Below are positions 15,868-25,176 of a stretch of DNA of 50,003 nt, one piece after another (positions within the stretch are counted from its first letter, which is position 1; every line of letters begins with the position of its first letter). The stretch comes from Clostridia bacterium. Lineage in GTDB: Bacteria > Bacillota > Clostridia > DUPQ01. Under the pieces are notes generated by a model. That model was not told the DNA's origin, made no database searches, and was given only the letters and a program-made list of their open reading frames with translations. The position numbers were made by a program, and so were the translations under genes. The DNA lies in NCBI GenBank assembly GCA_016929655.1, contig JAFGIJ010000030.1:1-50003 (forward strand). Reading direction: 5' to 3'.

Positions 15868-16325
15868 TCCGGTGGAACAAGGGTTTTGGTGTAGGGCAGA
15901 GCATTGTTTTACTGGGTTTTCTGGTATTCCTGCTTATTCCTCTGTTTACATTCATGACAGAAAAAATCTATATCAAGTATGTTGTACATATAATGAATGA
16001 AGCGGCTGATTTGGCAGCAATGACAGCTTACCAGGAAATAAACGCAGAAATCCTTGCCTCTGGCAACATAGGATTTTCCTCAGCTGATTGTATTGAAGAC
16101 AGGATTATTCATTCATTGGAAGAAAACAAAATAGAGGGAATCAAAATAAACAAGTGCGATGTAGCCATACATGCAGCAGGAGAATGCTGCAGGCTTGGGA
16201 ATACATCACAGTATGACTTCATACATCTGCTTCTAAAAGTTACGGTAAAACGTATACACGACAGCAGCAGAGTGCAGTTCTATATACACAGGGATGTGGA
16301 GATACCCTGTATAAGGATGGAATGA
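15864..16325 (+). CDS. TadE/TadG-like minor pilin-type protein
   Basis: A 153-residue protein with a single N-terminal membrane helix (SIVLLGFLVFLLIPLFTFM) followed by a short basic region and a predicted extracellular domain (VHIMNEAADLAAMTAYQEINAE). The pattern of a helix followed by an 'A.DLAA..A' region is typical of TadE/TadG-type proteins that contribute minor components to Tad pili. It overlaps both neighbours by 4 bases. Three cysteines (in SADCIED, NKCDVAI and GECCRLG) could form disulfides outside the cell. Family assignment is tentative. Confidence 0.6.
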   Translation: MIRWNKGFGVGQSIVLLGFLVFLLIPLFTFMTEKIYIKYVVHIMNEAADLAAMTAYQEINAEILASGNIGFSSADCIEDRIIHSLEENKIEGIKINKCDVAIHAAGECCRLGNTSQYDFIHLLLKVTVKRIHDSSRVQFYIHRDVEIPCIRME

Positions 16326-16966
16326 TGAGAAAGACAATTTATATAGTGCTTGCAGTTCTTTTAGCTGCAGGACTGACAGTTATTCAGGCAGTTATTGCAA
16401 AGTCTGCTTCGAGAAGCAACGAAACAATAGTATATGTTGCAGCGGATGATTATAAAAAAGGGACAGTCCTTGAAGACTCACACTTGAACGAACTTGTGAT
16501 TTATACGAAAAATGCAGATATTCATACATCGGTTGAAAGCAAGCAGGACCTTATTGGTATGACACTTTCGGGAGATATTGTCAAAGATGAGATAATTACA
16601 TCGGCGATAATATATGACAGTAAATTGCAGGCGGAGGATGAAAGGTATGTTGCCCTCAAGGTGGATGGAAGCAATTTCAATGCCGGCTTTCTGACAGCTG
16701 GTGATATTGTTGATATTTTCTTTCTTCCGGATTTTGAAAAACTGGAAAATTATCAGATTGTGTGGTTGAATGAAAATCTTGTGGGTTATTCTCGATTTAT
16801 AAAAGGTAAAACACCGGGGATACTTATAAATGATCTGCGCATAAACCATATTAGTAAAACAGCTGGAGACCAGGCTGAATATGTAAGCGTATGTGTCCCG
16901 GGAGAGGTTGATGAAGTGATAGCTTTTCTTGAACAAATCAGTGAATATGAGTTCATCGGGCATTGA
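16322..16966 (+). CDS. cpaB: CpaB/RcpC-like SAF-domain pilus assembly protein
   Basis: The 214-residue protein begins with a membrane anchor (TIYIVLAVLLAAGLTVIQAVI) and then a SAF-type domain: VYVAADDYKKGTVLEDSHLNELVIYTK, DLIGMTLSGDIVKDEIITSAIIY and YVALKVDGSNFNAGFLTAGDIVDIFFLP. This order is that of CpaB/RcpC, an outside-facing Tad assembly protein thought to contact peptidoglycan or the pilus channel. Two adjacent ATGs (16322 and 16325) overlap the previous stop; either may be used. It is the last gene of the operon. No terminator is evident before the trmN6 promoter. Confidence 0.82.
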   Translation: MMRKTIYIVLAVLLAAGLTVIQAVIAKSASRSNETIVYVAADDYKKGTVLEDSHLNELVIYTKNADIHTSVESKQDLIGMTLSGDIVKDEIITSAIIYDSKLQAEDERYVALKVDGSNFNAGFLTAGDIVDIFFLPDFEKLENYQIVWLNENLVGYSRFIKGKTPGILINDLRINHISKTAGDQAEYVSVCVPGEVDEVIAFLEQISEYEFIGH

Positions 16967-16968
16967 AG

Positions 16969-16977
16969 TGATATAAT
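16969..16977 (+). promoter_or_regulatory. Extended -10 promoter of trmN6
   Basis: TGATATAAT is a consensus extended -10 located 17 bases before the trmN6 ATG. No clear -35 box is seen, as is common for extended -10 promoters. It would separate trmN6-rsmI from the Tad operon. Confidence 0.55.
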
Positions 16978-16994
16978 CATAACCGGGTGGATAT

Positions 16995-17735
16995 ATGTTG
17001 AAGGAAAATGAACAGCTCGATGACCTCCAGATAAAGGGGCTTCGTATAATACAGGACAGCACAAGGTTCAAATTCGGTACCGATGCTGTATTACTCTCAA
17101 ATTACGCAAAATTAAAGCCCGGTGGAAGATGCATCGACCTTGGAACCGGAACCGGAATAATTCCATTACTGTTGAATGCCAAGAACAATGTTTCTGAAAT
17201 AATCGGACTTGAAATTCAGGAAGAACTGTGTGAAATGGCAGCCAGAAGCATTGAACTGAACGAAGGACTGGCAGAAGGCATTAAGATAGTACATGGTGAT
17301 ATAAGGCAGGTGGACAGACTTTTTACAGCATGTTCATTCAGTAATGTTGTATCAAATCCTCCTTACATGAAAGATGGCTCGGGATTCCAAAGTGAAGATC
17401 AGTCAATCGCCATGTCCCGCCATGAAATCAAATGTACCATAGATGATATTGCAAAGGCTGCAAGTTATCTTTTGAATGACAAGGGGGTCTTTACACTGGT
17501 TCACAGACCCAACAGGCTTGTTGATGTCCTTTCAGCGCTTAGAGCAAATTCCCTTGAACCAAAAACAATAAGATTTGTTCACCCATATGCAGGAAAGGCA
17601 CCAAATCTTTTTCTAGTCAATTCAGTGAAAAATTCCAAGCCGTTTTTAAAGGTGGAGGAACCACTGATAATACGCAAGAGTGATGGAAGTTATACCGATG
17701 AAATATTTAAAATCTATGGAATAGACAGGGAGTAA
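16995..17735 (+). CDS. trmN6: tRNA (adenine-N6)-methyltransferase, TrmN6/YabB family
   Basis: The 246-residue SAM-dependent methyltransferase has motif I IDLGTGTGIIPLLL (about residues 48-61) and the N6-adenine catalytic motif NPPY (in VVSNPPYMKDGSG). The start QLDDLQIKGLRIIQDSTRFKFGTDAVLLSNY is the signature of the YfiC/YabB group, which methylates adenine 37 of tRNA-Val in enterobacteria. GGGTGG precedes the ATG. It lies one base before rsmI and near abrB, the same order as yabB-rsmI-abrB in Bacillus, which supports the assignment. Family is sure; the exact tRNA target in this organism is not known. Confidence 0.92.
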   Translation: MLKENEQLDDLQIKGLRIIQDSTRFKFGTDAVLLSNYAKLKPGGRCIDLGTGTGIIPLLLNAKNNVSEIIGLEIQEELCEMAARSIELNEGLAEGIKIVHGDIRQVDRLFTACSFSNVVSNPPYMKDGSGFQSEDQSIAMSRHEIKCTIDDIAKAASYLLNDKGVFTLVHRPNRLVDVLSALRANSLEPKTIRFVHPYAGKAPNLFLVNSVKNSKPFLKVEEPLIIRKSDGSYTDEIFKIYGIDRE

Positions 17736-17736
17736 T

Positions 17737-18552
17737 ATGCTGTATCTTGTTGCAACACCGATTGGAAACCTCGGAGATATTTCAAAAAGAGCTTTGGAAG
17801 TACTTGGGAGCTGCGATGTTATTGCATGTGAAGATACAAGGCATACAATAAAACTTTTGAATGCATATGAAATTAAAAAACCATTGGTTGCTTTTCATAT
17901 GCACAATGAGAAAGAAGCCGGTGAAAAGCTGTTGGAAAAAGCATTGGAAGGAAACACCATATGTCTTGTTTCCGATGCAGGCTGTCCTGGAATCTCAGAT
18001 CCGGGTGAATATCTGGTGAAACTTTTCCATGAAAACAATATTGGGGTCAGCGTCATCCCTGGACCAAATGCCGCACTTTCAGCACTTATGGTTTCAGGCC
18101 TTCCCACTGAAAAATTTGTCTTCGAGGGATTCCTACCAAGCCAGGAAAAGATTCGCAGGGAGCACTTGGTGAATCTTTGTGACGAAGAGAGAACGATGCT
18201 TTTTTATGAAGCACCTCACAGAATCGGTAAAACCCTGTGCAATATGAGGGATATTCTTGGCAAAAACAGGGAAGCTGCTGTTATAAAGGAAATTACGAAA
18301 CTGCACGAAACAATAATCAGGGGTCCACTGGGATTTCTTTTTGATAAGTTCTCAGATGATAAACAAAAAGGAGAATTTGTTATTGTAGTCAAAGGAGGGG
18401 TTTCTGAATTTGTTAAGACTTCTGTATCAGTGTCTGAAAGATACAGCGAATTGATTGAAAATGGAATGGACAGAAAAGAAGCTATGCGAACCGTAGCAAA
18501 GGAATTCAATATTTCAAGAAGAGAAGTCTATTCAAAGGTCAATGATATCTGA
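17737..18552 (+). CDS. rsmI: 16S rRNA (cytidine1402-2'-O)-methyltransferase RsmI
   Basis: RsmI adds a ribose methyl group to C1402 in the decoding centre of 16S rRNA, using SAM. The 271-residue protein has the tetrapyrrole-methylase fold with the full family signature: LYLVATPIGNLGDIS at the start, CEDTRHT, VSDAGCPGISDPG and VIPGPNA. Its length is usual for the family. It follows trmN6 by one base with the GGGAG ribosome binding site inside the end of trmN6. Its stop lies 2 bases from the end of the convergent abrB gene. Confidence 0.96.
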   Translation: MLYLVATPIGNLGDISKRALEVLGSCDVIACEDTRHTIKLLNAYEIKKPLVAFHMHNEKEAGEKLLEKALEGNTICLVSDAGCPGISDPGEYLVKLFHENNIGVSVIPGPNAALSALMVSGLPTEKFVFEGFLPSQEKIRREHLVNLCDEERTMLFYEAPHRIGKTLCNMRDILGKNREAAVIKEITKLHETIIRGPLGFLFDKFSDDKQKGEFVIVVKGGVSEFVKTSVSVSERYSELIENGMDRKEAMRTVAKEFNISRREVYSKVNDI

Positions 18553-18554
18553 GG

Positions 18555-18791
18555 TCACACCATGTTTTCGATGCAGTCCCTGCAAACGATTTTATCCCTG
18601 TAATCAATGGTGTTTTCAGTAGCACCGCAGAAAACACATGAAGGCTGATGTTTCTTTATTATAATGCTGTCATCCTGCATATATATTTCAACTGCATCCC
18701 TGTCACCGATCCCAAGGGACCTTCTTAATTCTATAGGAACTACAATACGTCCCAGCTCATCAACTTTTCTTACGATTCCAGTGGCTTTCAT
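18555..18791 (-). CDS. abrB: AbrB-family transition-state regulator with zinc-ribbon tail
   Basis: A 78-residue DNA-binding protein. The N-terminal swapped-hairpin domain MKATGIVRKVDELGRIVVPIELRRSLGIGDRDAVEIY is the AbrB/SpoVT signature. The C-terminal part CVFCG...CRDC has two CxxC pairs, a probable zinc ribbon, which is present in clostridial AbrB versions. The tracked start at 18842 adds 17 residues without conservation; the ATG at 18791 follows AGGGGGAC and is used. AbrB represses many growth-phase and sporulation-related genes in Bacillus; here targets are unknown. It is convergent with rsmI, as in Bacillus. Confidence 0.93.
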   Translation of the reverse strand: MKATGIVRKVDELGRIVVPIELRRSLGIGDRDAVEIYMQDDSIIIKKHQPSCVFCGATENTIDYRDKIVCRDCIENMV

Positions 18792-18997
18792 AATGTTGTC
18801 CCCCTGAGGAATTACTAAAATTTGGTAATTAAATGATAACATCAGACATTCAGGCAGTCAACAGCACAGAAAATATGAATCCTTGGAAATCAGGAGGTAT
18901 TGTTCAATAACTGAGTTGTATATTTGAAGTCTAAAAATGGAATTATTCAGAAAAATACTATATATTATTAAGGTAAAAAGTAACTTGGGAGGCTTCG

Positions 18998-19723
18998 ATG
19001 ATTAATATCAATAATGTCACAAAAACCTATGGAAGCGGTATCAAGGCCGTGGATGGTCTGACCCTGGAAATACGCAAAGGTGAAATATTCGGTTTCCTTG
19101 GACCAAATGGTGCAGGAAAAACAACTACAATAAAAATGGTTACCGGTATTCTGCCGCCTGACGAAGGAACTATTTTGATAAATGGATATGACATTTCCAA
19201 GGATCCCATTAATGCCAAGATGGAAATAGGATTTGTTTCAGACGACCCTAATGTCTTTGAAAGACTCAAAGGTCTTGAGTACCTCAATTTCATGGCGGAC
19301 ATTTATAAAGTTCCCGCAGAAGGACGCAGGGAACGTATTCTTGAACTGGCAGAAGAATTTGATATGAAAAATGCCCTTGATGATAAAATACAAAGCTATT
19401 CACATGGTATGAAACAGAAAATCGTAGTTATGGGTGTTTTGATTCATGACCCTGATGTGTGGATTCTTGATGAACCTCTTTCAGGACTTGACCCCAAATC
19501 TTCATTTACACTCAAAAAAATAATGAGGGACCATGCAGACAAAGGAAATACCGTTATGTTTTCCACCCACGTTCTTGAAGTGGCGGAAAAGGTCTGTGAC
19601 AGGATAGCCGTAATCAACAAAGGTAAGATACTCTTCGTGGGAACCCTTGCACAAATGAAGGGCAGCCTTAAAACAGATACAAGCCTTGAAAAAATGTTCC
19701 TGGAGATGACTGATGATGAGTAA
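18998..19723 (+). CDS. ABC transporter ATP-binding protein
   Basis: A 241-residue ATPase with Walker A GPNGAGKTT, signature-type SHGMKQK (in YSHGMKQKIVVMG), Walker B VWILDEPLSGLDP and the switch histidine in FSTHV. The sequence INNVTKTYGSGIKAVDGLTLEI is typical of ABC-2 type exporters of drugs, lantibiotics or lipids. GGGAGG lies 7 bases before the ATG. It overlaps the next gene, a large membrane protein, by 11 bases and forms one transporter with it. The substrate cannot be told from sequence. The 155 bases upstream, facing abrB, hold only AT-rich promoter-like sequence. Confidence 0.93.
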   Translation: MININNVTKTYGSGIKAVDGLTLEIRKGEIFGFLGPNGAGKTTTIKMVTGILPPDEGTILINGYDISKDPINAKMEIGFVSDDPNVFERLKGLEYLNFMADIYKVPAEGRRERILELAEEFDMKNALDDKIQSYSHGMKQKIVVMGVLIHDPDVWILDEPLSGLDPKSSFTLKKIMRDHADKGNTVMFSTHVLEVAEKVCDRIAVINKGKILFVGTLAQMKGSLKTDTSLEKMFLEMTDDE

Positions 19724-21353
19724 TGTTATTAAGCTTATTAAAATAGGACTTCTGACAACATTCAGGGGACAGGTAGGAAAGAAAAGGAAAATCCAAAAAC
19801 CATTGTTTGCCGTTTTGATGCTCGTTGCATTTTCACCGATGGTATTTTCATTGGTTGAAATTATCCGGGTTATGTATGGCTCCCTTGATATGTTTGGTCA
19901 GGGCGACTCCATTATGGCACTAGGCTTGCTGGTTGCTTCAATGGTGGTGTTTATCTTTGGAATATTCTACACCATTGGCTCATATTACATGGCCCAGGAT
20001 ATCCCAATATACCTTCAGCTGCCACTGAAACCATGGGAAATCTCAATATCAAGGTTTGCGATGGTATTGCTTTATGAGTATCTTACAATGCTTATATTCT
20101 TCCTTCCTGTTGTACTTGGATTTGGAATAGCAGCAGAAAAAGGTGTCTTTTACTATCTGCTTTCAGTTCCGGTATTTTTAATGGTGCCAATATTACCTTT
20201 GTCACTTGCATCAATGCTGGTTATTACAATTATGAGCTTTTCTAAAAAAGCAATAAACAAAGATAGATTCACAATGATTGCAAGTTTGCTGGGCCTTGGA
20301 ATAGGTGTCGGGTTCAATTTCGGTTTCCAGTCACTTATAAGTAGGGTTGACAATGCAAATGGGTTCCAGGAAATGGTACTTTCAGGAAAAATTTCGATGG
20401 CTGAGAATATTGCCCGTTTTTTTCCTGGAATACCCAATGCAACAAAGGCACTTGTTGAAAACAATGTACTGCACCTAATAATTTTTATTTTGGTTGCAGC
20501 TGTTGCAATTATTTTATTCATGCTTGTTTCAAAGGCTTTGTACTTCCGTGGTGTCCTGGGTATAAACCAACAGGTTTCCAGGAGAAAATTTGATGAAAAG
20601 CGTATTGACGGTTATGATTCCAAAAACCCCATCAGAACATATTTGAACAAGGAACTCAAGTTGATTTTCAGAACACCCATATATTTCATGAATCTTGTAC
20701 TTATAGACATTTTACTGCCTTTGTTTATGATAATACCAATGTTCATATCGATAGGTGCTGAACAGATAAATGCCATAAAAGATCAACTGATTGCATCAGC
20801 AACACCCGGAATATTCATAGCCGTTTCATTCATTGTTTTCATGTTTATAAGTGCCATGAACGGTATTACTGCAACATCAATATCGAGGGAAGGCAAACAG
20901 ATATATATGATGAAATACCTGCCCATCAGTTATACTGAACAGCTCAATGCAAAACTTCTCTCGGGAATGGTTGTTTCATCAGCAGGAATGATTTTGCTTG
21001 TAGTCATCCTGACGATTTTCCTTGAAATTTCAATACCGATTGCGATGCTTATGCTATTATCTGGATTCAACGCAGTTATTCTCACCCGGCTCACGGGGAT
21101 GTACATAGATGCTGCCAATCCTAAATTGAAGTGGGACAATGAGCAAAAGGCTGTAAAGCAGAACATGAACCTGGTTTTCAACATGCTCATTGGAATGGGA
21201 GTAGCGGGACTTGCAGTAATATTCATAATATTTGCCGGTCAGTCACTGCTGTTGAACTCATTGGTTTTCATAGTTGGAATGGCATTTGTGAATGGGATGA
21301 TTTATAAACTTCTTTCAAGAAGCTTTCCCAGAATGATCGAACGAATTGAATGA
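19713..21353 (+). CDS. ABC exporter permease, 546 residues
   Basis: A large integral membrane protein with about twelve hydrophobic stretches arranged as two halves of roughly six each, split by a charged loop around GINQQVSRRKFDEKRIDGYDSKNPIRTYLNKELKLIFR. This suggests that the gene encodes both halves of the permease, working as a monomer with a dimer of the upstream ATPase. Two adjacent ATGs (19713, 19716) follow GGAG inside the end of the ATPase gene. The family resembles the ABC-2 type exporters of Firmicutes without an assigned substrate. No terminator is obvious after it. Confidence 0.82.
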   Translation: MMSNVIKLIKIGLLTTFRGQVGKKRKIQKPLFAVLMLVAFSPMVFSLVEIIRVMYGSLDMFGQGDSIMALGLLVASMVVFIFGIFYTIGSYYMAQDIPIYLQLPLKPWEISISRFAMVLLYEYLTMLIFFLPVVLGFGIAAEKGVFYYLLSVPVFLMVPILPLSLASMLVITIMSFSKKAINKDRFTMIASLLGLGIGVGFNFGFQSLISRVDNANGFQEMVLSGKISMAENIARFFPGIPNATKALVENNVLHLIIFILVAAVAIILFMLVSKALYFRGVLGINQQVSRRKFDEKRIDGYDSKNPIRTYLNKELKLIFRTPIYFMNLVLIDILLPLFMIIPMFISIGAEQINAIKDQLIASATPGIFIAVSFIVFMFISAMNGITATSISREGKQIYMMKYLPISYTEQLNAKLLSGMVVSSAGMILLVVILTIFLEISIPIAMLMLLSGFNAVILTRLTGMYIDAANPKLKWDNEQKAVKQNMNLVFNMLIGMGVAGLAVIFIIFAGQSLLLNSLVFIVGMAFVNGMIYKLLSRSFPRMIERIE

Positions 21354-21415
21354 GTGGCACTTACCAAGTGTCTTGGGCATTTAATATATAATATTGAATA
21401 CAGTTGTGGGTTTAA

Positions 21416-22633
21416 GTGTTAAGAAGAGAAAAAGACATAAGGAGAACAGGATTTAACAAGGGGATGCTCTCCATGGTAATCATGGTGGTATTCATTGGTT
21501 TTGGTGAAAAAATGGGGGAGAGGTTCCTGCCTCTTTATATTATGTCACTTGGCGGTACGGCTGTGGCTGTTGCTTCCCTGAATACCATTGACAACCTTCT
21601 GAGTTCAATGTACTCATATCCTGGCGGGTGGATTGCGGATAGGCTGGGTTATAAAAAAGCATTGGTTATATTCACCCTGGTTGCCCTGTTCGGTTATTTG
21701 CTGGTAATTTTAATACCGACATGGCAGTCAGTGCTGATTGGAGCAATTTTCTTCATAGCCTGGACAGCAATATCACTTCCTGCAGTAATGAGTCTTGTTT
21801 CAAGGACAATGCCGGGGAACAAGAGAGTCACCGGTGTTACAATACATTCCTTTGTAAGGAGGATTCCAATGGCTCTTGGCCCGGTTGCCGGAGGGGCATT
21901 AATTGGAATTTACGGAGAAATAACCGGTATGAGAATAGCCTTTTCTGTTGCGGCAGTACTGGCTGTTCTCTCAATAGGATTTGTAATTAAATTCATGCCC
22001 GATGATAAGGTAATAAAACCAAAATCAAAGGGATTCATTAAAACCATCAGTAACCTGAACAAACCACTTAGAACACTTTTAATATCCGATATACTTATAA
22101 GATTTGCTGAACAGATCCCATATGCCTTTGTTGTAATATGGGCGGTAACCATGAATGGACTTTCGCCGGTGAAATTCGGTGTGCTGACTATGATTGAAAT
22201 GGTTACTGCAATGGTAATATATATTCCCGTGGCATATTTTGCAGATAAATACAGGAAAAAACCATTTATTCTTGTAACCTTTATATTTTTTACATTGTTC
22301 CCTTTGATACTTATCTTCTCAAAATCATTCGGCATGCTGGTGGTGGCATTTGTTATACGAGGAATGAAGGAGTTTGGTGAACCAACCAGAAAGGCACTTA
22401 TCATGGACCTTGCTCCGGAAGAAGAAAAGGCATCTACTTTCGGTGCATATTATCTGATCAGGGATATTTTTGTTGCCATGGCTGCATTTGGAGCTGCTTT
22501 TTTGTGGAATATTTCCCCTGAAGCAAACTTTATTGCGGCATTTATTTTTGGTGCAATAGGTTGCATAATTTTTGCAAAATATGGCCGGGATTCCGGTTTG
22601 GATACTATTTTAGAAGCAACAGCAAAGCAATGA
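21416..22633 (+). CDS. MFS transporter
   Basis: The 405-residue protein has about twelve membrane segments. The MFS signature loop between segments 2 and 3 is seen as GGWIADRLGYKKAL and its second-half echo as AYFADKYRKKPFI. The start is a GTG at 21416 with a weak ribosome binding site; an ATG at 21464 would remove the first basic stretch MLRREKDIRRTGFNKG. The acidic/basic motif KEFGEPTRKALIMDLAPEE in segment 10-11 is common among drug or sugar-phosphate-like efflux members, but the substrate is unknown. It stands alone between the ABC exporter and the rny promoter. Confidence 0.85.
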   Translation: MLRREKDIRRTGFNKGMLSMVIMVVFIGFGEKMGERFLPLYIMSLGGTAVAVASLNTIDNLLSSMYSYPGGWIADRLGYKKALVIFTLVALFGYLLVILIPTWQSVLIGAIFFIAWTAISLPAVMSLVSRTMPGNKRVTGVTIHSFVRRIPMALGPVAGGALIGIYGEITGMRIAFSVAAVLAVLSIGFVIKFMPDDKVIKPKSKGFIKTISNLNKPLRTLLISDILIRFAEQIPYAFVVIWAVTMNGLSPVKFGVLTMIEMVTAMVIYIPVAYFADKYRKKPFILVTFIFFTLFPLILIFSKSFGMLVVAFVIRGMKEFGEPTRKALIMDLAPEEEKASTFGAYYLIRDIFVAMAAFGAAFLWNISPEANFIAAFIFGAIGCIIFAKYGRDSGLDTILEATAKQ

Positions 22634-22656
22634 ATAACTATAAGACCATTTTTACA

Positions 22657-22715
22657 ACCAATACTTGCTGCAGAGGGGTTTATTTCTTGACAGTATTGGT
22701 CAATGACTATAAAAT
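22657..22715 (+). promoter_or_regulatory. rny promoter with overlapping inverted repeat
   Basis: TTGACA (22687-22692), a 17-base spacer and TAAAAT (22710-22715) form a near-consensus promoter. A perfect 9-base inverted repeat ACCAATACT (22657-22665) / AGTATTGGT (22692-22700) starts upstream and its right arm overlaps the end of the -35 box and the spacer. This could be an operator or a DNA loop site. The transcript leader before rny would be about 67 bases. Confidence 0.75.
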
Positions 22716-22788
22716 GAACTTCAGTGTAATATGAAAAAATAAATTTAATGGCATATGAACATTGAAAATTTAATAAGGAGGTGCTGCA

Positions 22789-24345
22789 ATGCCGAATATA
22801 ATTATTATTATATTATTTGGCGCTGCTTTGCTGATAATTGTCGCGATTGTATCGTTTTTGATCGGTGGTGTCGCTGCCAGAAACAAAGCGACCAAAACGG
22901 TCGGAGATGCAAAGACTCAGGTCCAGAAAATAATCGCAGAAGGCGAGAAACAAGCTGAGGCCAAAAGACGCGAAATAATGATTGAAGCCAAGGAAGAAAT
23001 TCACAAAAGCAAAGTTGCATTAGAAAAAGATCTGAAGGAAAGACGCAGTGATATACTGCAGATGGAAAAAAGAATTCTCCAAAAAGAAGAGAATCTTGAA
23101 AAGAAACTTGAATCCCTTGAGAGCAAGGAAGAGCTACTGACGAGCAAAGTCAAAAAGATCGAGGAAAAAGAGAAGGAAACCACAGAACTGCTTCACAAGC
23201 AGCTCGAAAAACTGGAAACAATATCAGGACTTACGGTAGAGGAAGCAAAAAGCTATATGCTGAGCTTACTTGAAGATGAAATTAAACATGAAAAAGCCGT
23301 TATAATCAGGGAACACGAGACCAGAATCAAGGAAGAATCGGAACAGATTTCCCAGACGATAATTGCAACAGCGATTCAGAACAATGCTGCAGACTATGTA
23401 GCTGAAAATACTGTATCGGTTGTTGCTCTTCCCAATGATGAAATGAAGGGGAGAATAATAGGAAGGGAAGGCCGCAATATAAGGGCACTTGAAACCATGA
23501 CCGGGATTGATATCATCATCGACGATACACCCGAAGCTGTTGTGCTTTCAGGGTTTGATCCCATCAGAAGGGAAATAGCCCGTATAACCCTTGAAAAACT
23601 TATTGCTGACGGAAGAATCCATCCGGCAAGAATTGAAGAGATGGTAAACAAGGCAACCAAGGAACTTGAAAGCACGGTCAAGAAGACCGGTGACCAGGCA
23701 GCCTTTGATGCCGGAGTCTTCGGACTACACCCTGAACTTATAAGTTTAATAGGAAGACTGAAATACCGTACAAGTTATGGACAGAATATCCTCAAGCATT
23801 CCCTTGAGGTAGCTTCACTTGCAGCCGTTATGGCCGGTGAACTGGGGCTTGATGTAAAACTTGCAAAGAGAGCAGGTCTGCTGCACGATATTGGGAAATC
23901 CATAGACTTTGAGATGGAAGGATCCCACATTACCATCGGTGCTGACATTGCCAAGAAATACAAGGAAAATGATGTAGTAATCAATTCCATAATGTCCCAC
24001 CACGGTGATGTAGAACCTACCAGTGTCATATCTGTGCTGATTCAGGCGGCGGATGCAATATCAGCTGCACGACCCGGAGCCAGAAGGGAAACCCTGGAAG
24101 CTTATGTCAAGAGAATTGAGAAGCTTGAAGAAATTGCCTCGTCCTTTGAAGGCATTGAAAAGTCATATGCTGTTCAGGCCGGCAGGGAAGTCCGCATAAT
24201 GGTTAAACCGGATGAATTGTCAGATGATGATATTGTTCTCACCTGCAGGGCGATAGTCAAGAAAATCGAAGAAGAACTTGATTACCCTGGACAGATAAAG
24301 GTCAATGTTATCAGGGAAACAAGGGTAACAGAATACGCAAAATAG
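22789..24345 (+). CDS. rny: Ribonuclease Y
   Basis: RNase Y is the membrane-bound endoribonuclease that starts mRNA decay in Firmicutes. The 518-residue protein has the standard architecture: N-terminal membrane helix ([22 protein letters not shown]), a long coiled coil to about residue 200, a KH domain ([29 protein letters not shown]), and the HD metal-dependent nuclease domain with HSLEVA, LLHDIGK and HHGD. The ATG follows AAGGAGGTGC. It has its own strong promoter and is followed by a terminator and ymdB, the same order as in Bacillus. Confidence 0.98.
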   Translation: MPNIIIIILFGAALLIIVAIVSFLIGGVAARNKATKTVGDAKTQVQKIIAEGEKQAEAKRREIMIEAKEEIHKSKVALEKDLKERRSDILQMEKRILQKEENLEKKLESLESKEELLTSKVKKIEEKEKETTELLHKQLEKLETISGLTVEEAKSYMLSLLEDEIKHEKAVIIREHETRIKEESEQISQTIIATAIQNNAADYVAENTVSVVALPNDEMKGRIIGREGRNIRALETMTGIDIIIDDTPEAVVLSGFDPIRREIARITLEKLIADGRIHPARIEEMVNKATKELESTVKKTGDQAAFDAGVFGLHPELISLIGRLKYRTSYGQNILKHSLEVASLAAVMAGELGLDVKLAKRAGLLHDIGKSIDFEMEGSHITIGADIAKKYKENDVVINSIMSHHGDVEPTSVISVLIQAADAISAARPGARRETLEAYVKRIEKLEEIASSFEGIEKSYAVQAGREVRIMVKPDELSDDDIVLTCRAIVKKIEEELDYPGQIKVNVIRETRVTEYAK

Positions 24346-24348
24346 AGG

Positions 24349-24372
24349 AAAACGCGGTTTGTCCGCGTTTTT
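24349..24372 (+). terminator. Terminator between rny and ymdB
   Basis: A 9-bp stem AAAACGCGG / CCGCGTTTT with a 5-base loop ends in a short T-run. It lies only 21 bases before the ymdB start, so read-through or partial termination probably sets ymdB-lspA expression, because no new promoter is visible in between. Confidence 0.8.
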
Positions 24373-24393
24373 CTTATGCCTTTCGGAGGACTA

Positions 24394-25176
24394 ATGAGAG
24401 TAGTTTTCATCGGAGATGTATGCTACAAATCAGGAAGACAGATATTGAAGGAACGGCTTCTTGGAATATTAAAAAAATATGAAGCTGGGTTTTGTGTTGT
24501 AAATGGTGAAAATGCCGCAGGTGGAAAAGGAATAAATGGCGCATATGCTAAGGAAATATACGAAGCTGGTGCAGATGTAATAACCACAGGTAACCATGTA
24601 TGGGCAAGAACTGAAATCTATCATTACATAGACAGCGATAAGAATTTATTGCGACCGTTGAATTATAGCAAATCAAACATGGGAAGAGGAGTAGCCTATA
24701 TTGAAAAAAATGGGTCAACACTTGCTGTGGTTAACCTGAGCGGAAGAGTCTTCATGGAACCCTGCGACTGTCCTTTTGATGAGATGGAAAGAAAACTGCC
24801 TGAAATAAAGGAAAGAACCAAGATTGTACTTGTGGATTTCCATGGTGAAGCTACCAGCGAAAAAGCAGCCTTTGCCTGGAATTTCGACGGAAGGGTAAGC
24901 GCAGTTATCGGAACTCATACCCATGTACAGACGGCAGATGAAAGAATACTTCCATTTGGCACAGCCGTGATTTCTGATGCGGGTATGACAGGACCATACG
25001 ACGGTGTAATTGGTGCTGATAGAGAAATAATTATTGATAGATTCAGGACAGGACTCCCTTCACACTTTAAGATGCAAAAGGGAAGAGCGCAGCTGAATGG
25101 TGTCTTTTTGGAAATTGATGACACCACAGGTAAATGCATGAAGATTGAAAGGATAATGGAAATTGAAGAAGAATAG
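24394..25176 (+). CDS. ymdB: YmdB-family metallophosphoesterase (TIGR00282)
   Basis: YmdB is a phosphodiesterase acting on cyclic nucleotides such as cAMP in Bacillus, where it affects biofilm genes. The 260-residue protein shows the metal-binding motifs GDVCYKSGR (family GDI/GDV..), NGENAAGG, TTGNHVW, DFHGEATSEK and GTHTHVQTAD. The tracked start at 24376 lies in the terminator region; the ATG at 24394 follows CGGAGGA at about 5 bases and is used. It overlaps lspA by 14 bases. The rny-ymdB order is conserved in Firmicutes. Confidence 0.96.
   Translation: MRVVFIGDVCYKSGRQILKERLLGILKKYEAGFCVVNGENAAGGKGINGAYAKEIYEAGADVITTGNHVWARTEIYHYIDSDKNLLRPLNYSKSNMGRGVAYIEKNGSTLAVVNLSGRVFMEPCDCPFDEMERKLPEIKERTKIVLVDFHGEATSEKAAFAWNFDGRVSAVIGTHTHVQTADERILPFGTAVISDAGMTGPYDGVIGADREIIIDRFRTGLPSHFKMQKGRAQLNGVFLEIDDTTGKCMKIERIMEIEEE

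Noticed and set aside
18792-18842. N-terminal extension of AbrB in the tracked ORF
   Set aside because: AbrB proteins start at MK.TG.VR..DELGR; a ribosome binding site precedes that ATG and the extension has no similarity.
21354-21380. Weak hairpin GGCACTT-ACC-AAGTGTC after the ABC permease as terminator
   Set aside because: Contains a G-T pair and is not followed by a T-run.
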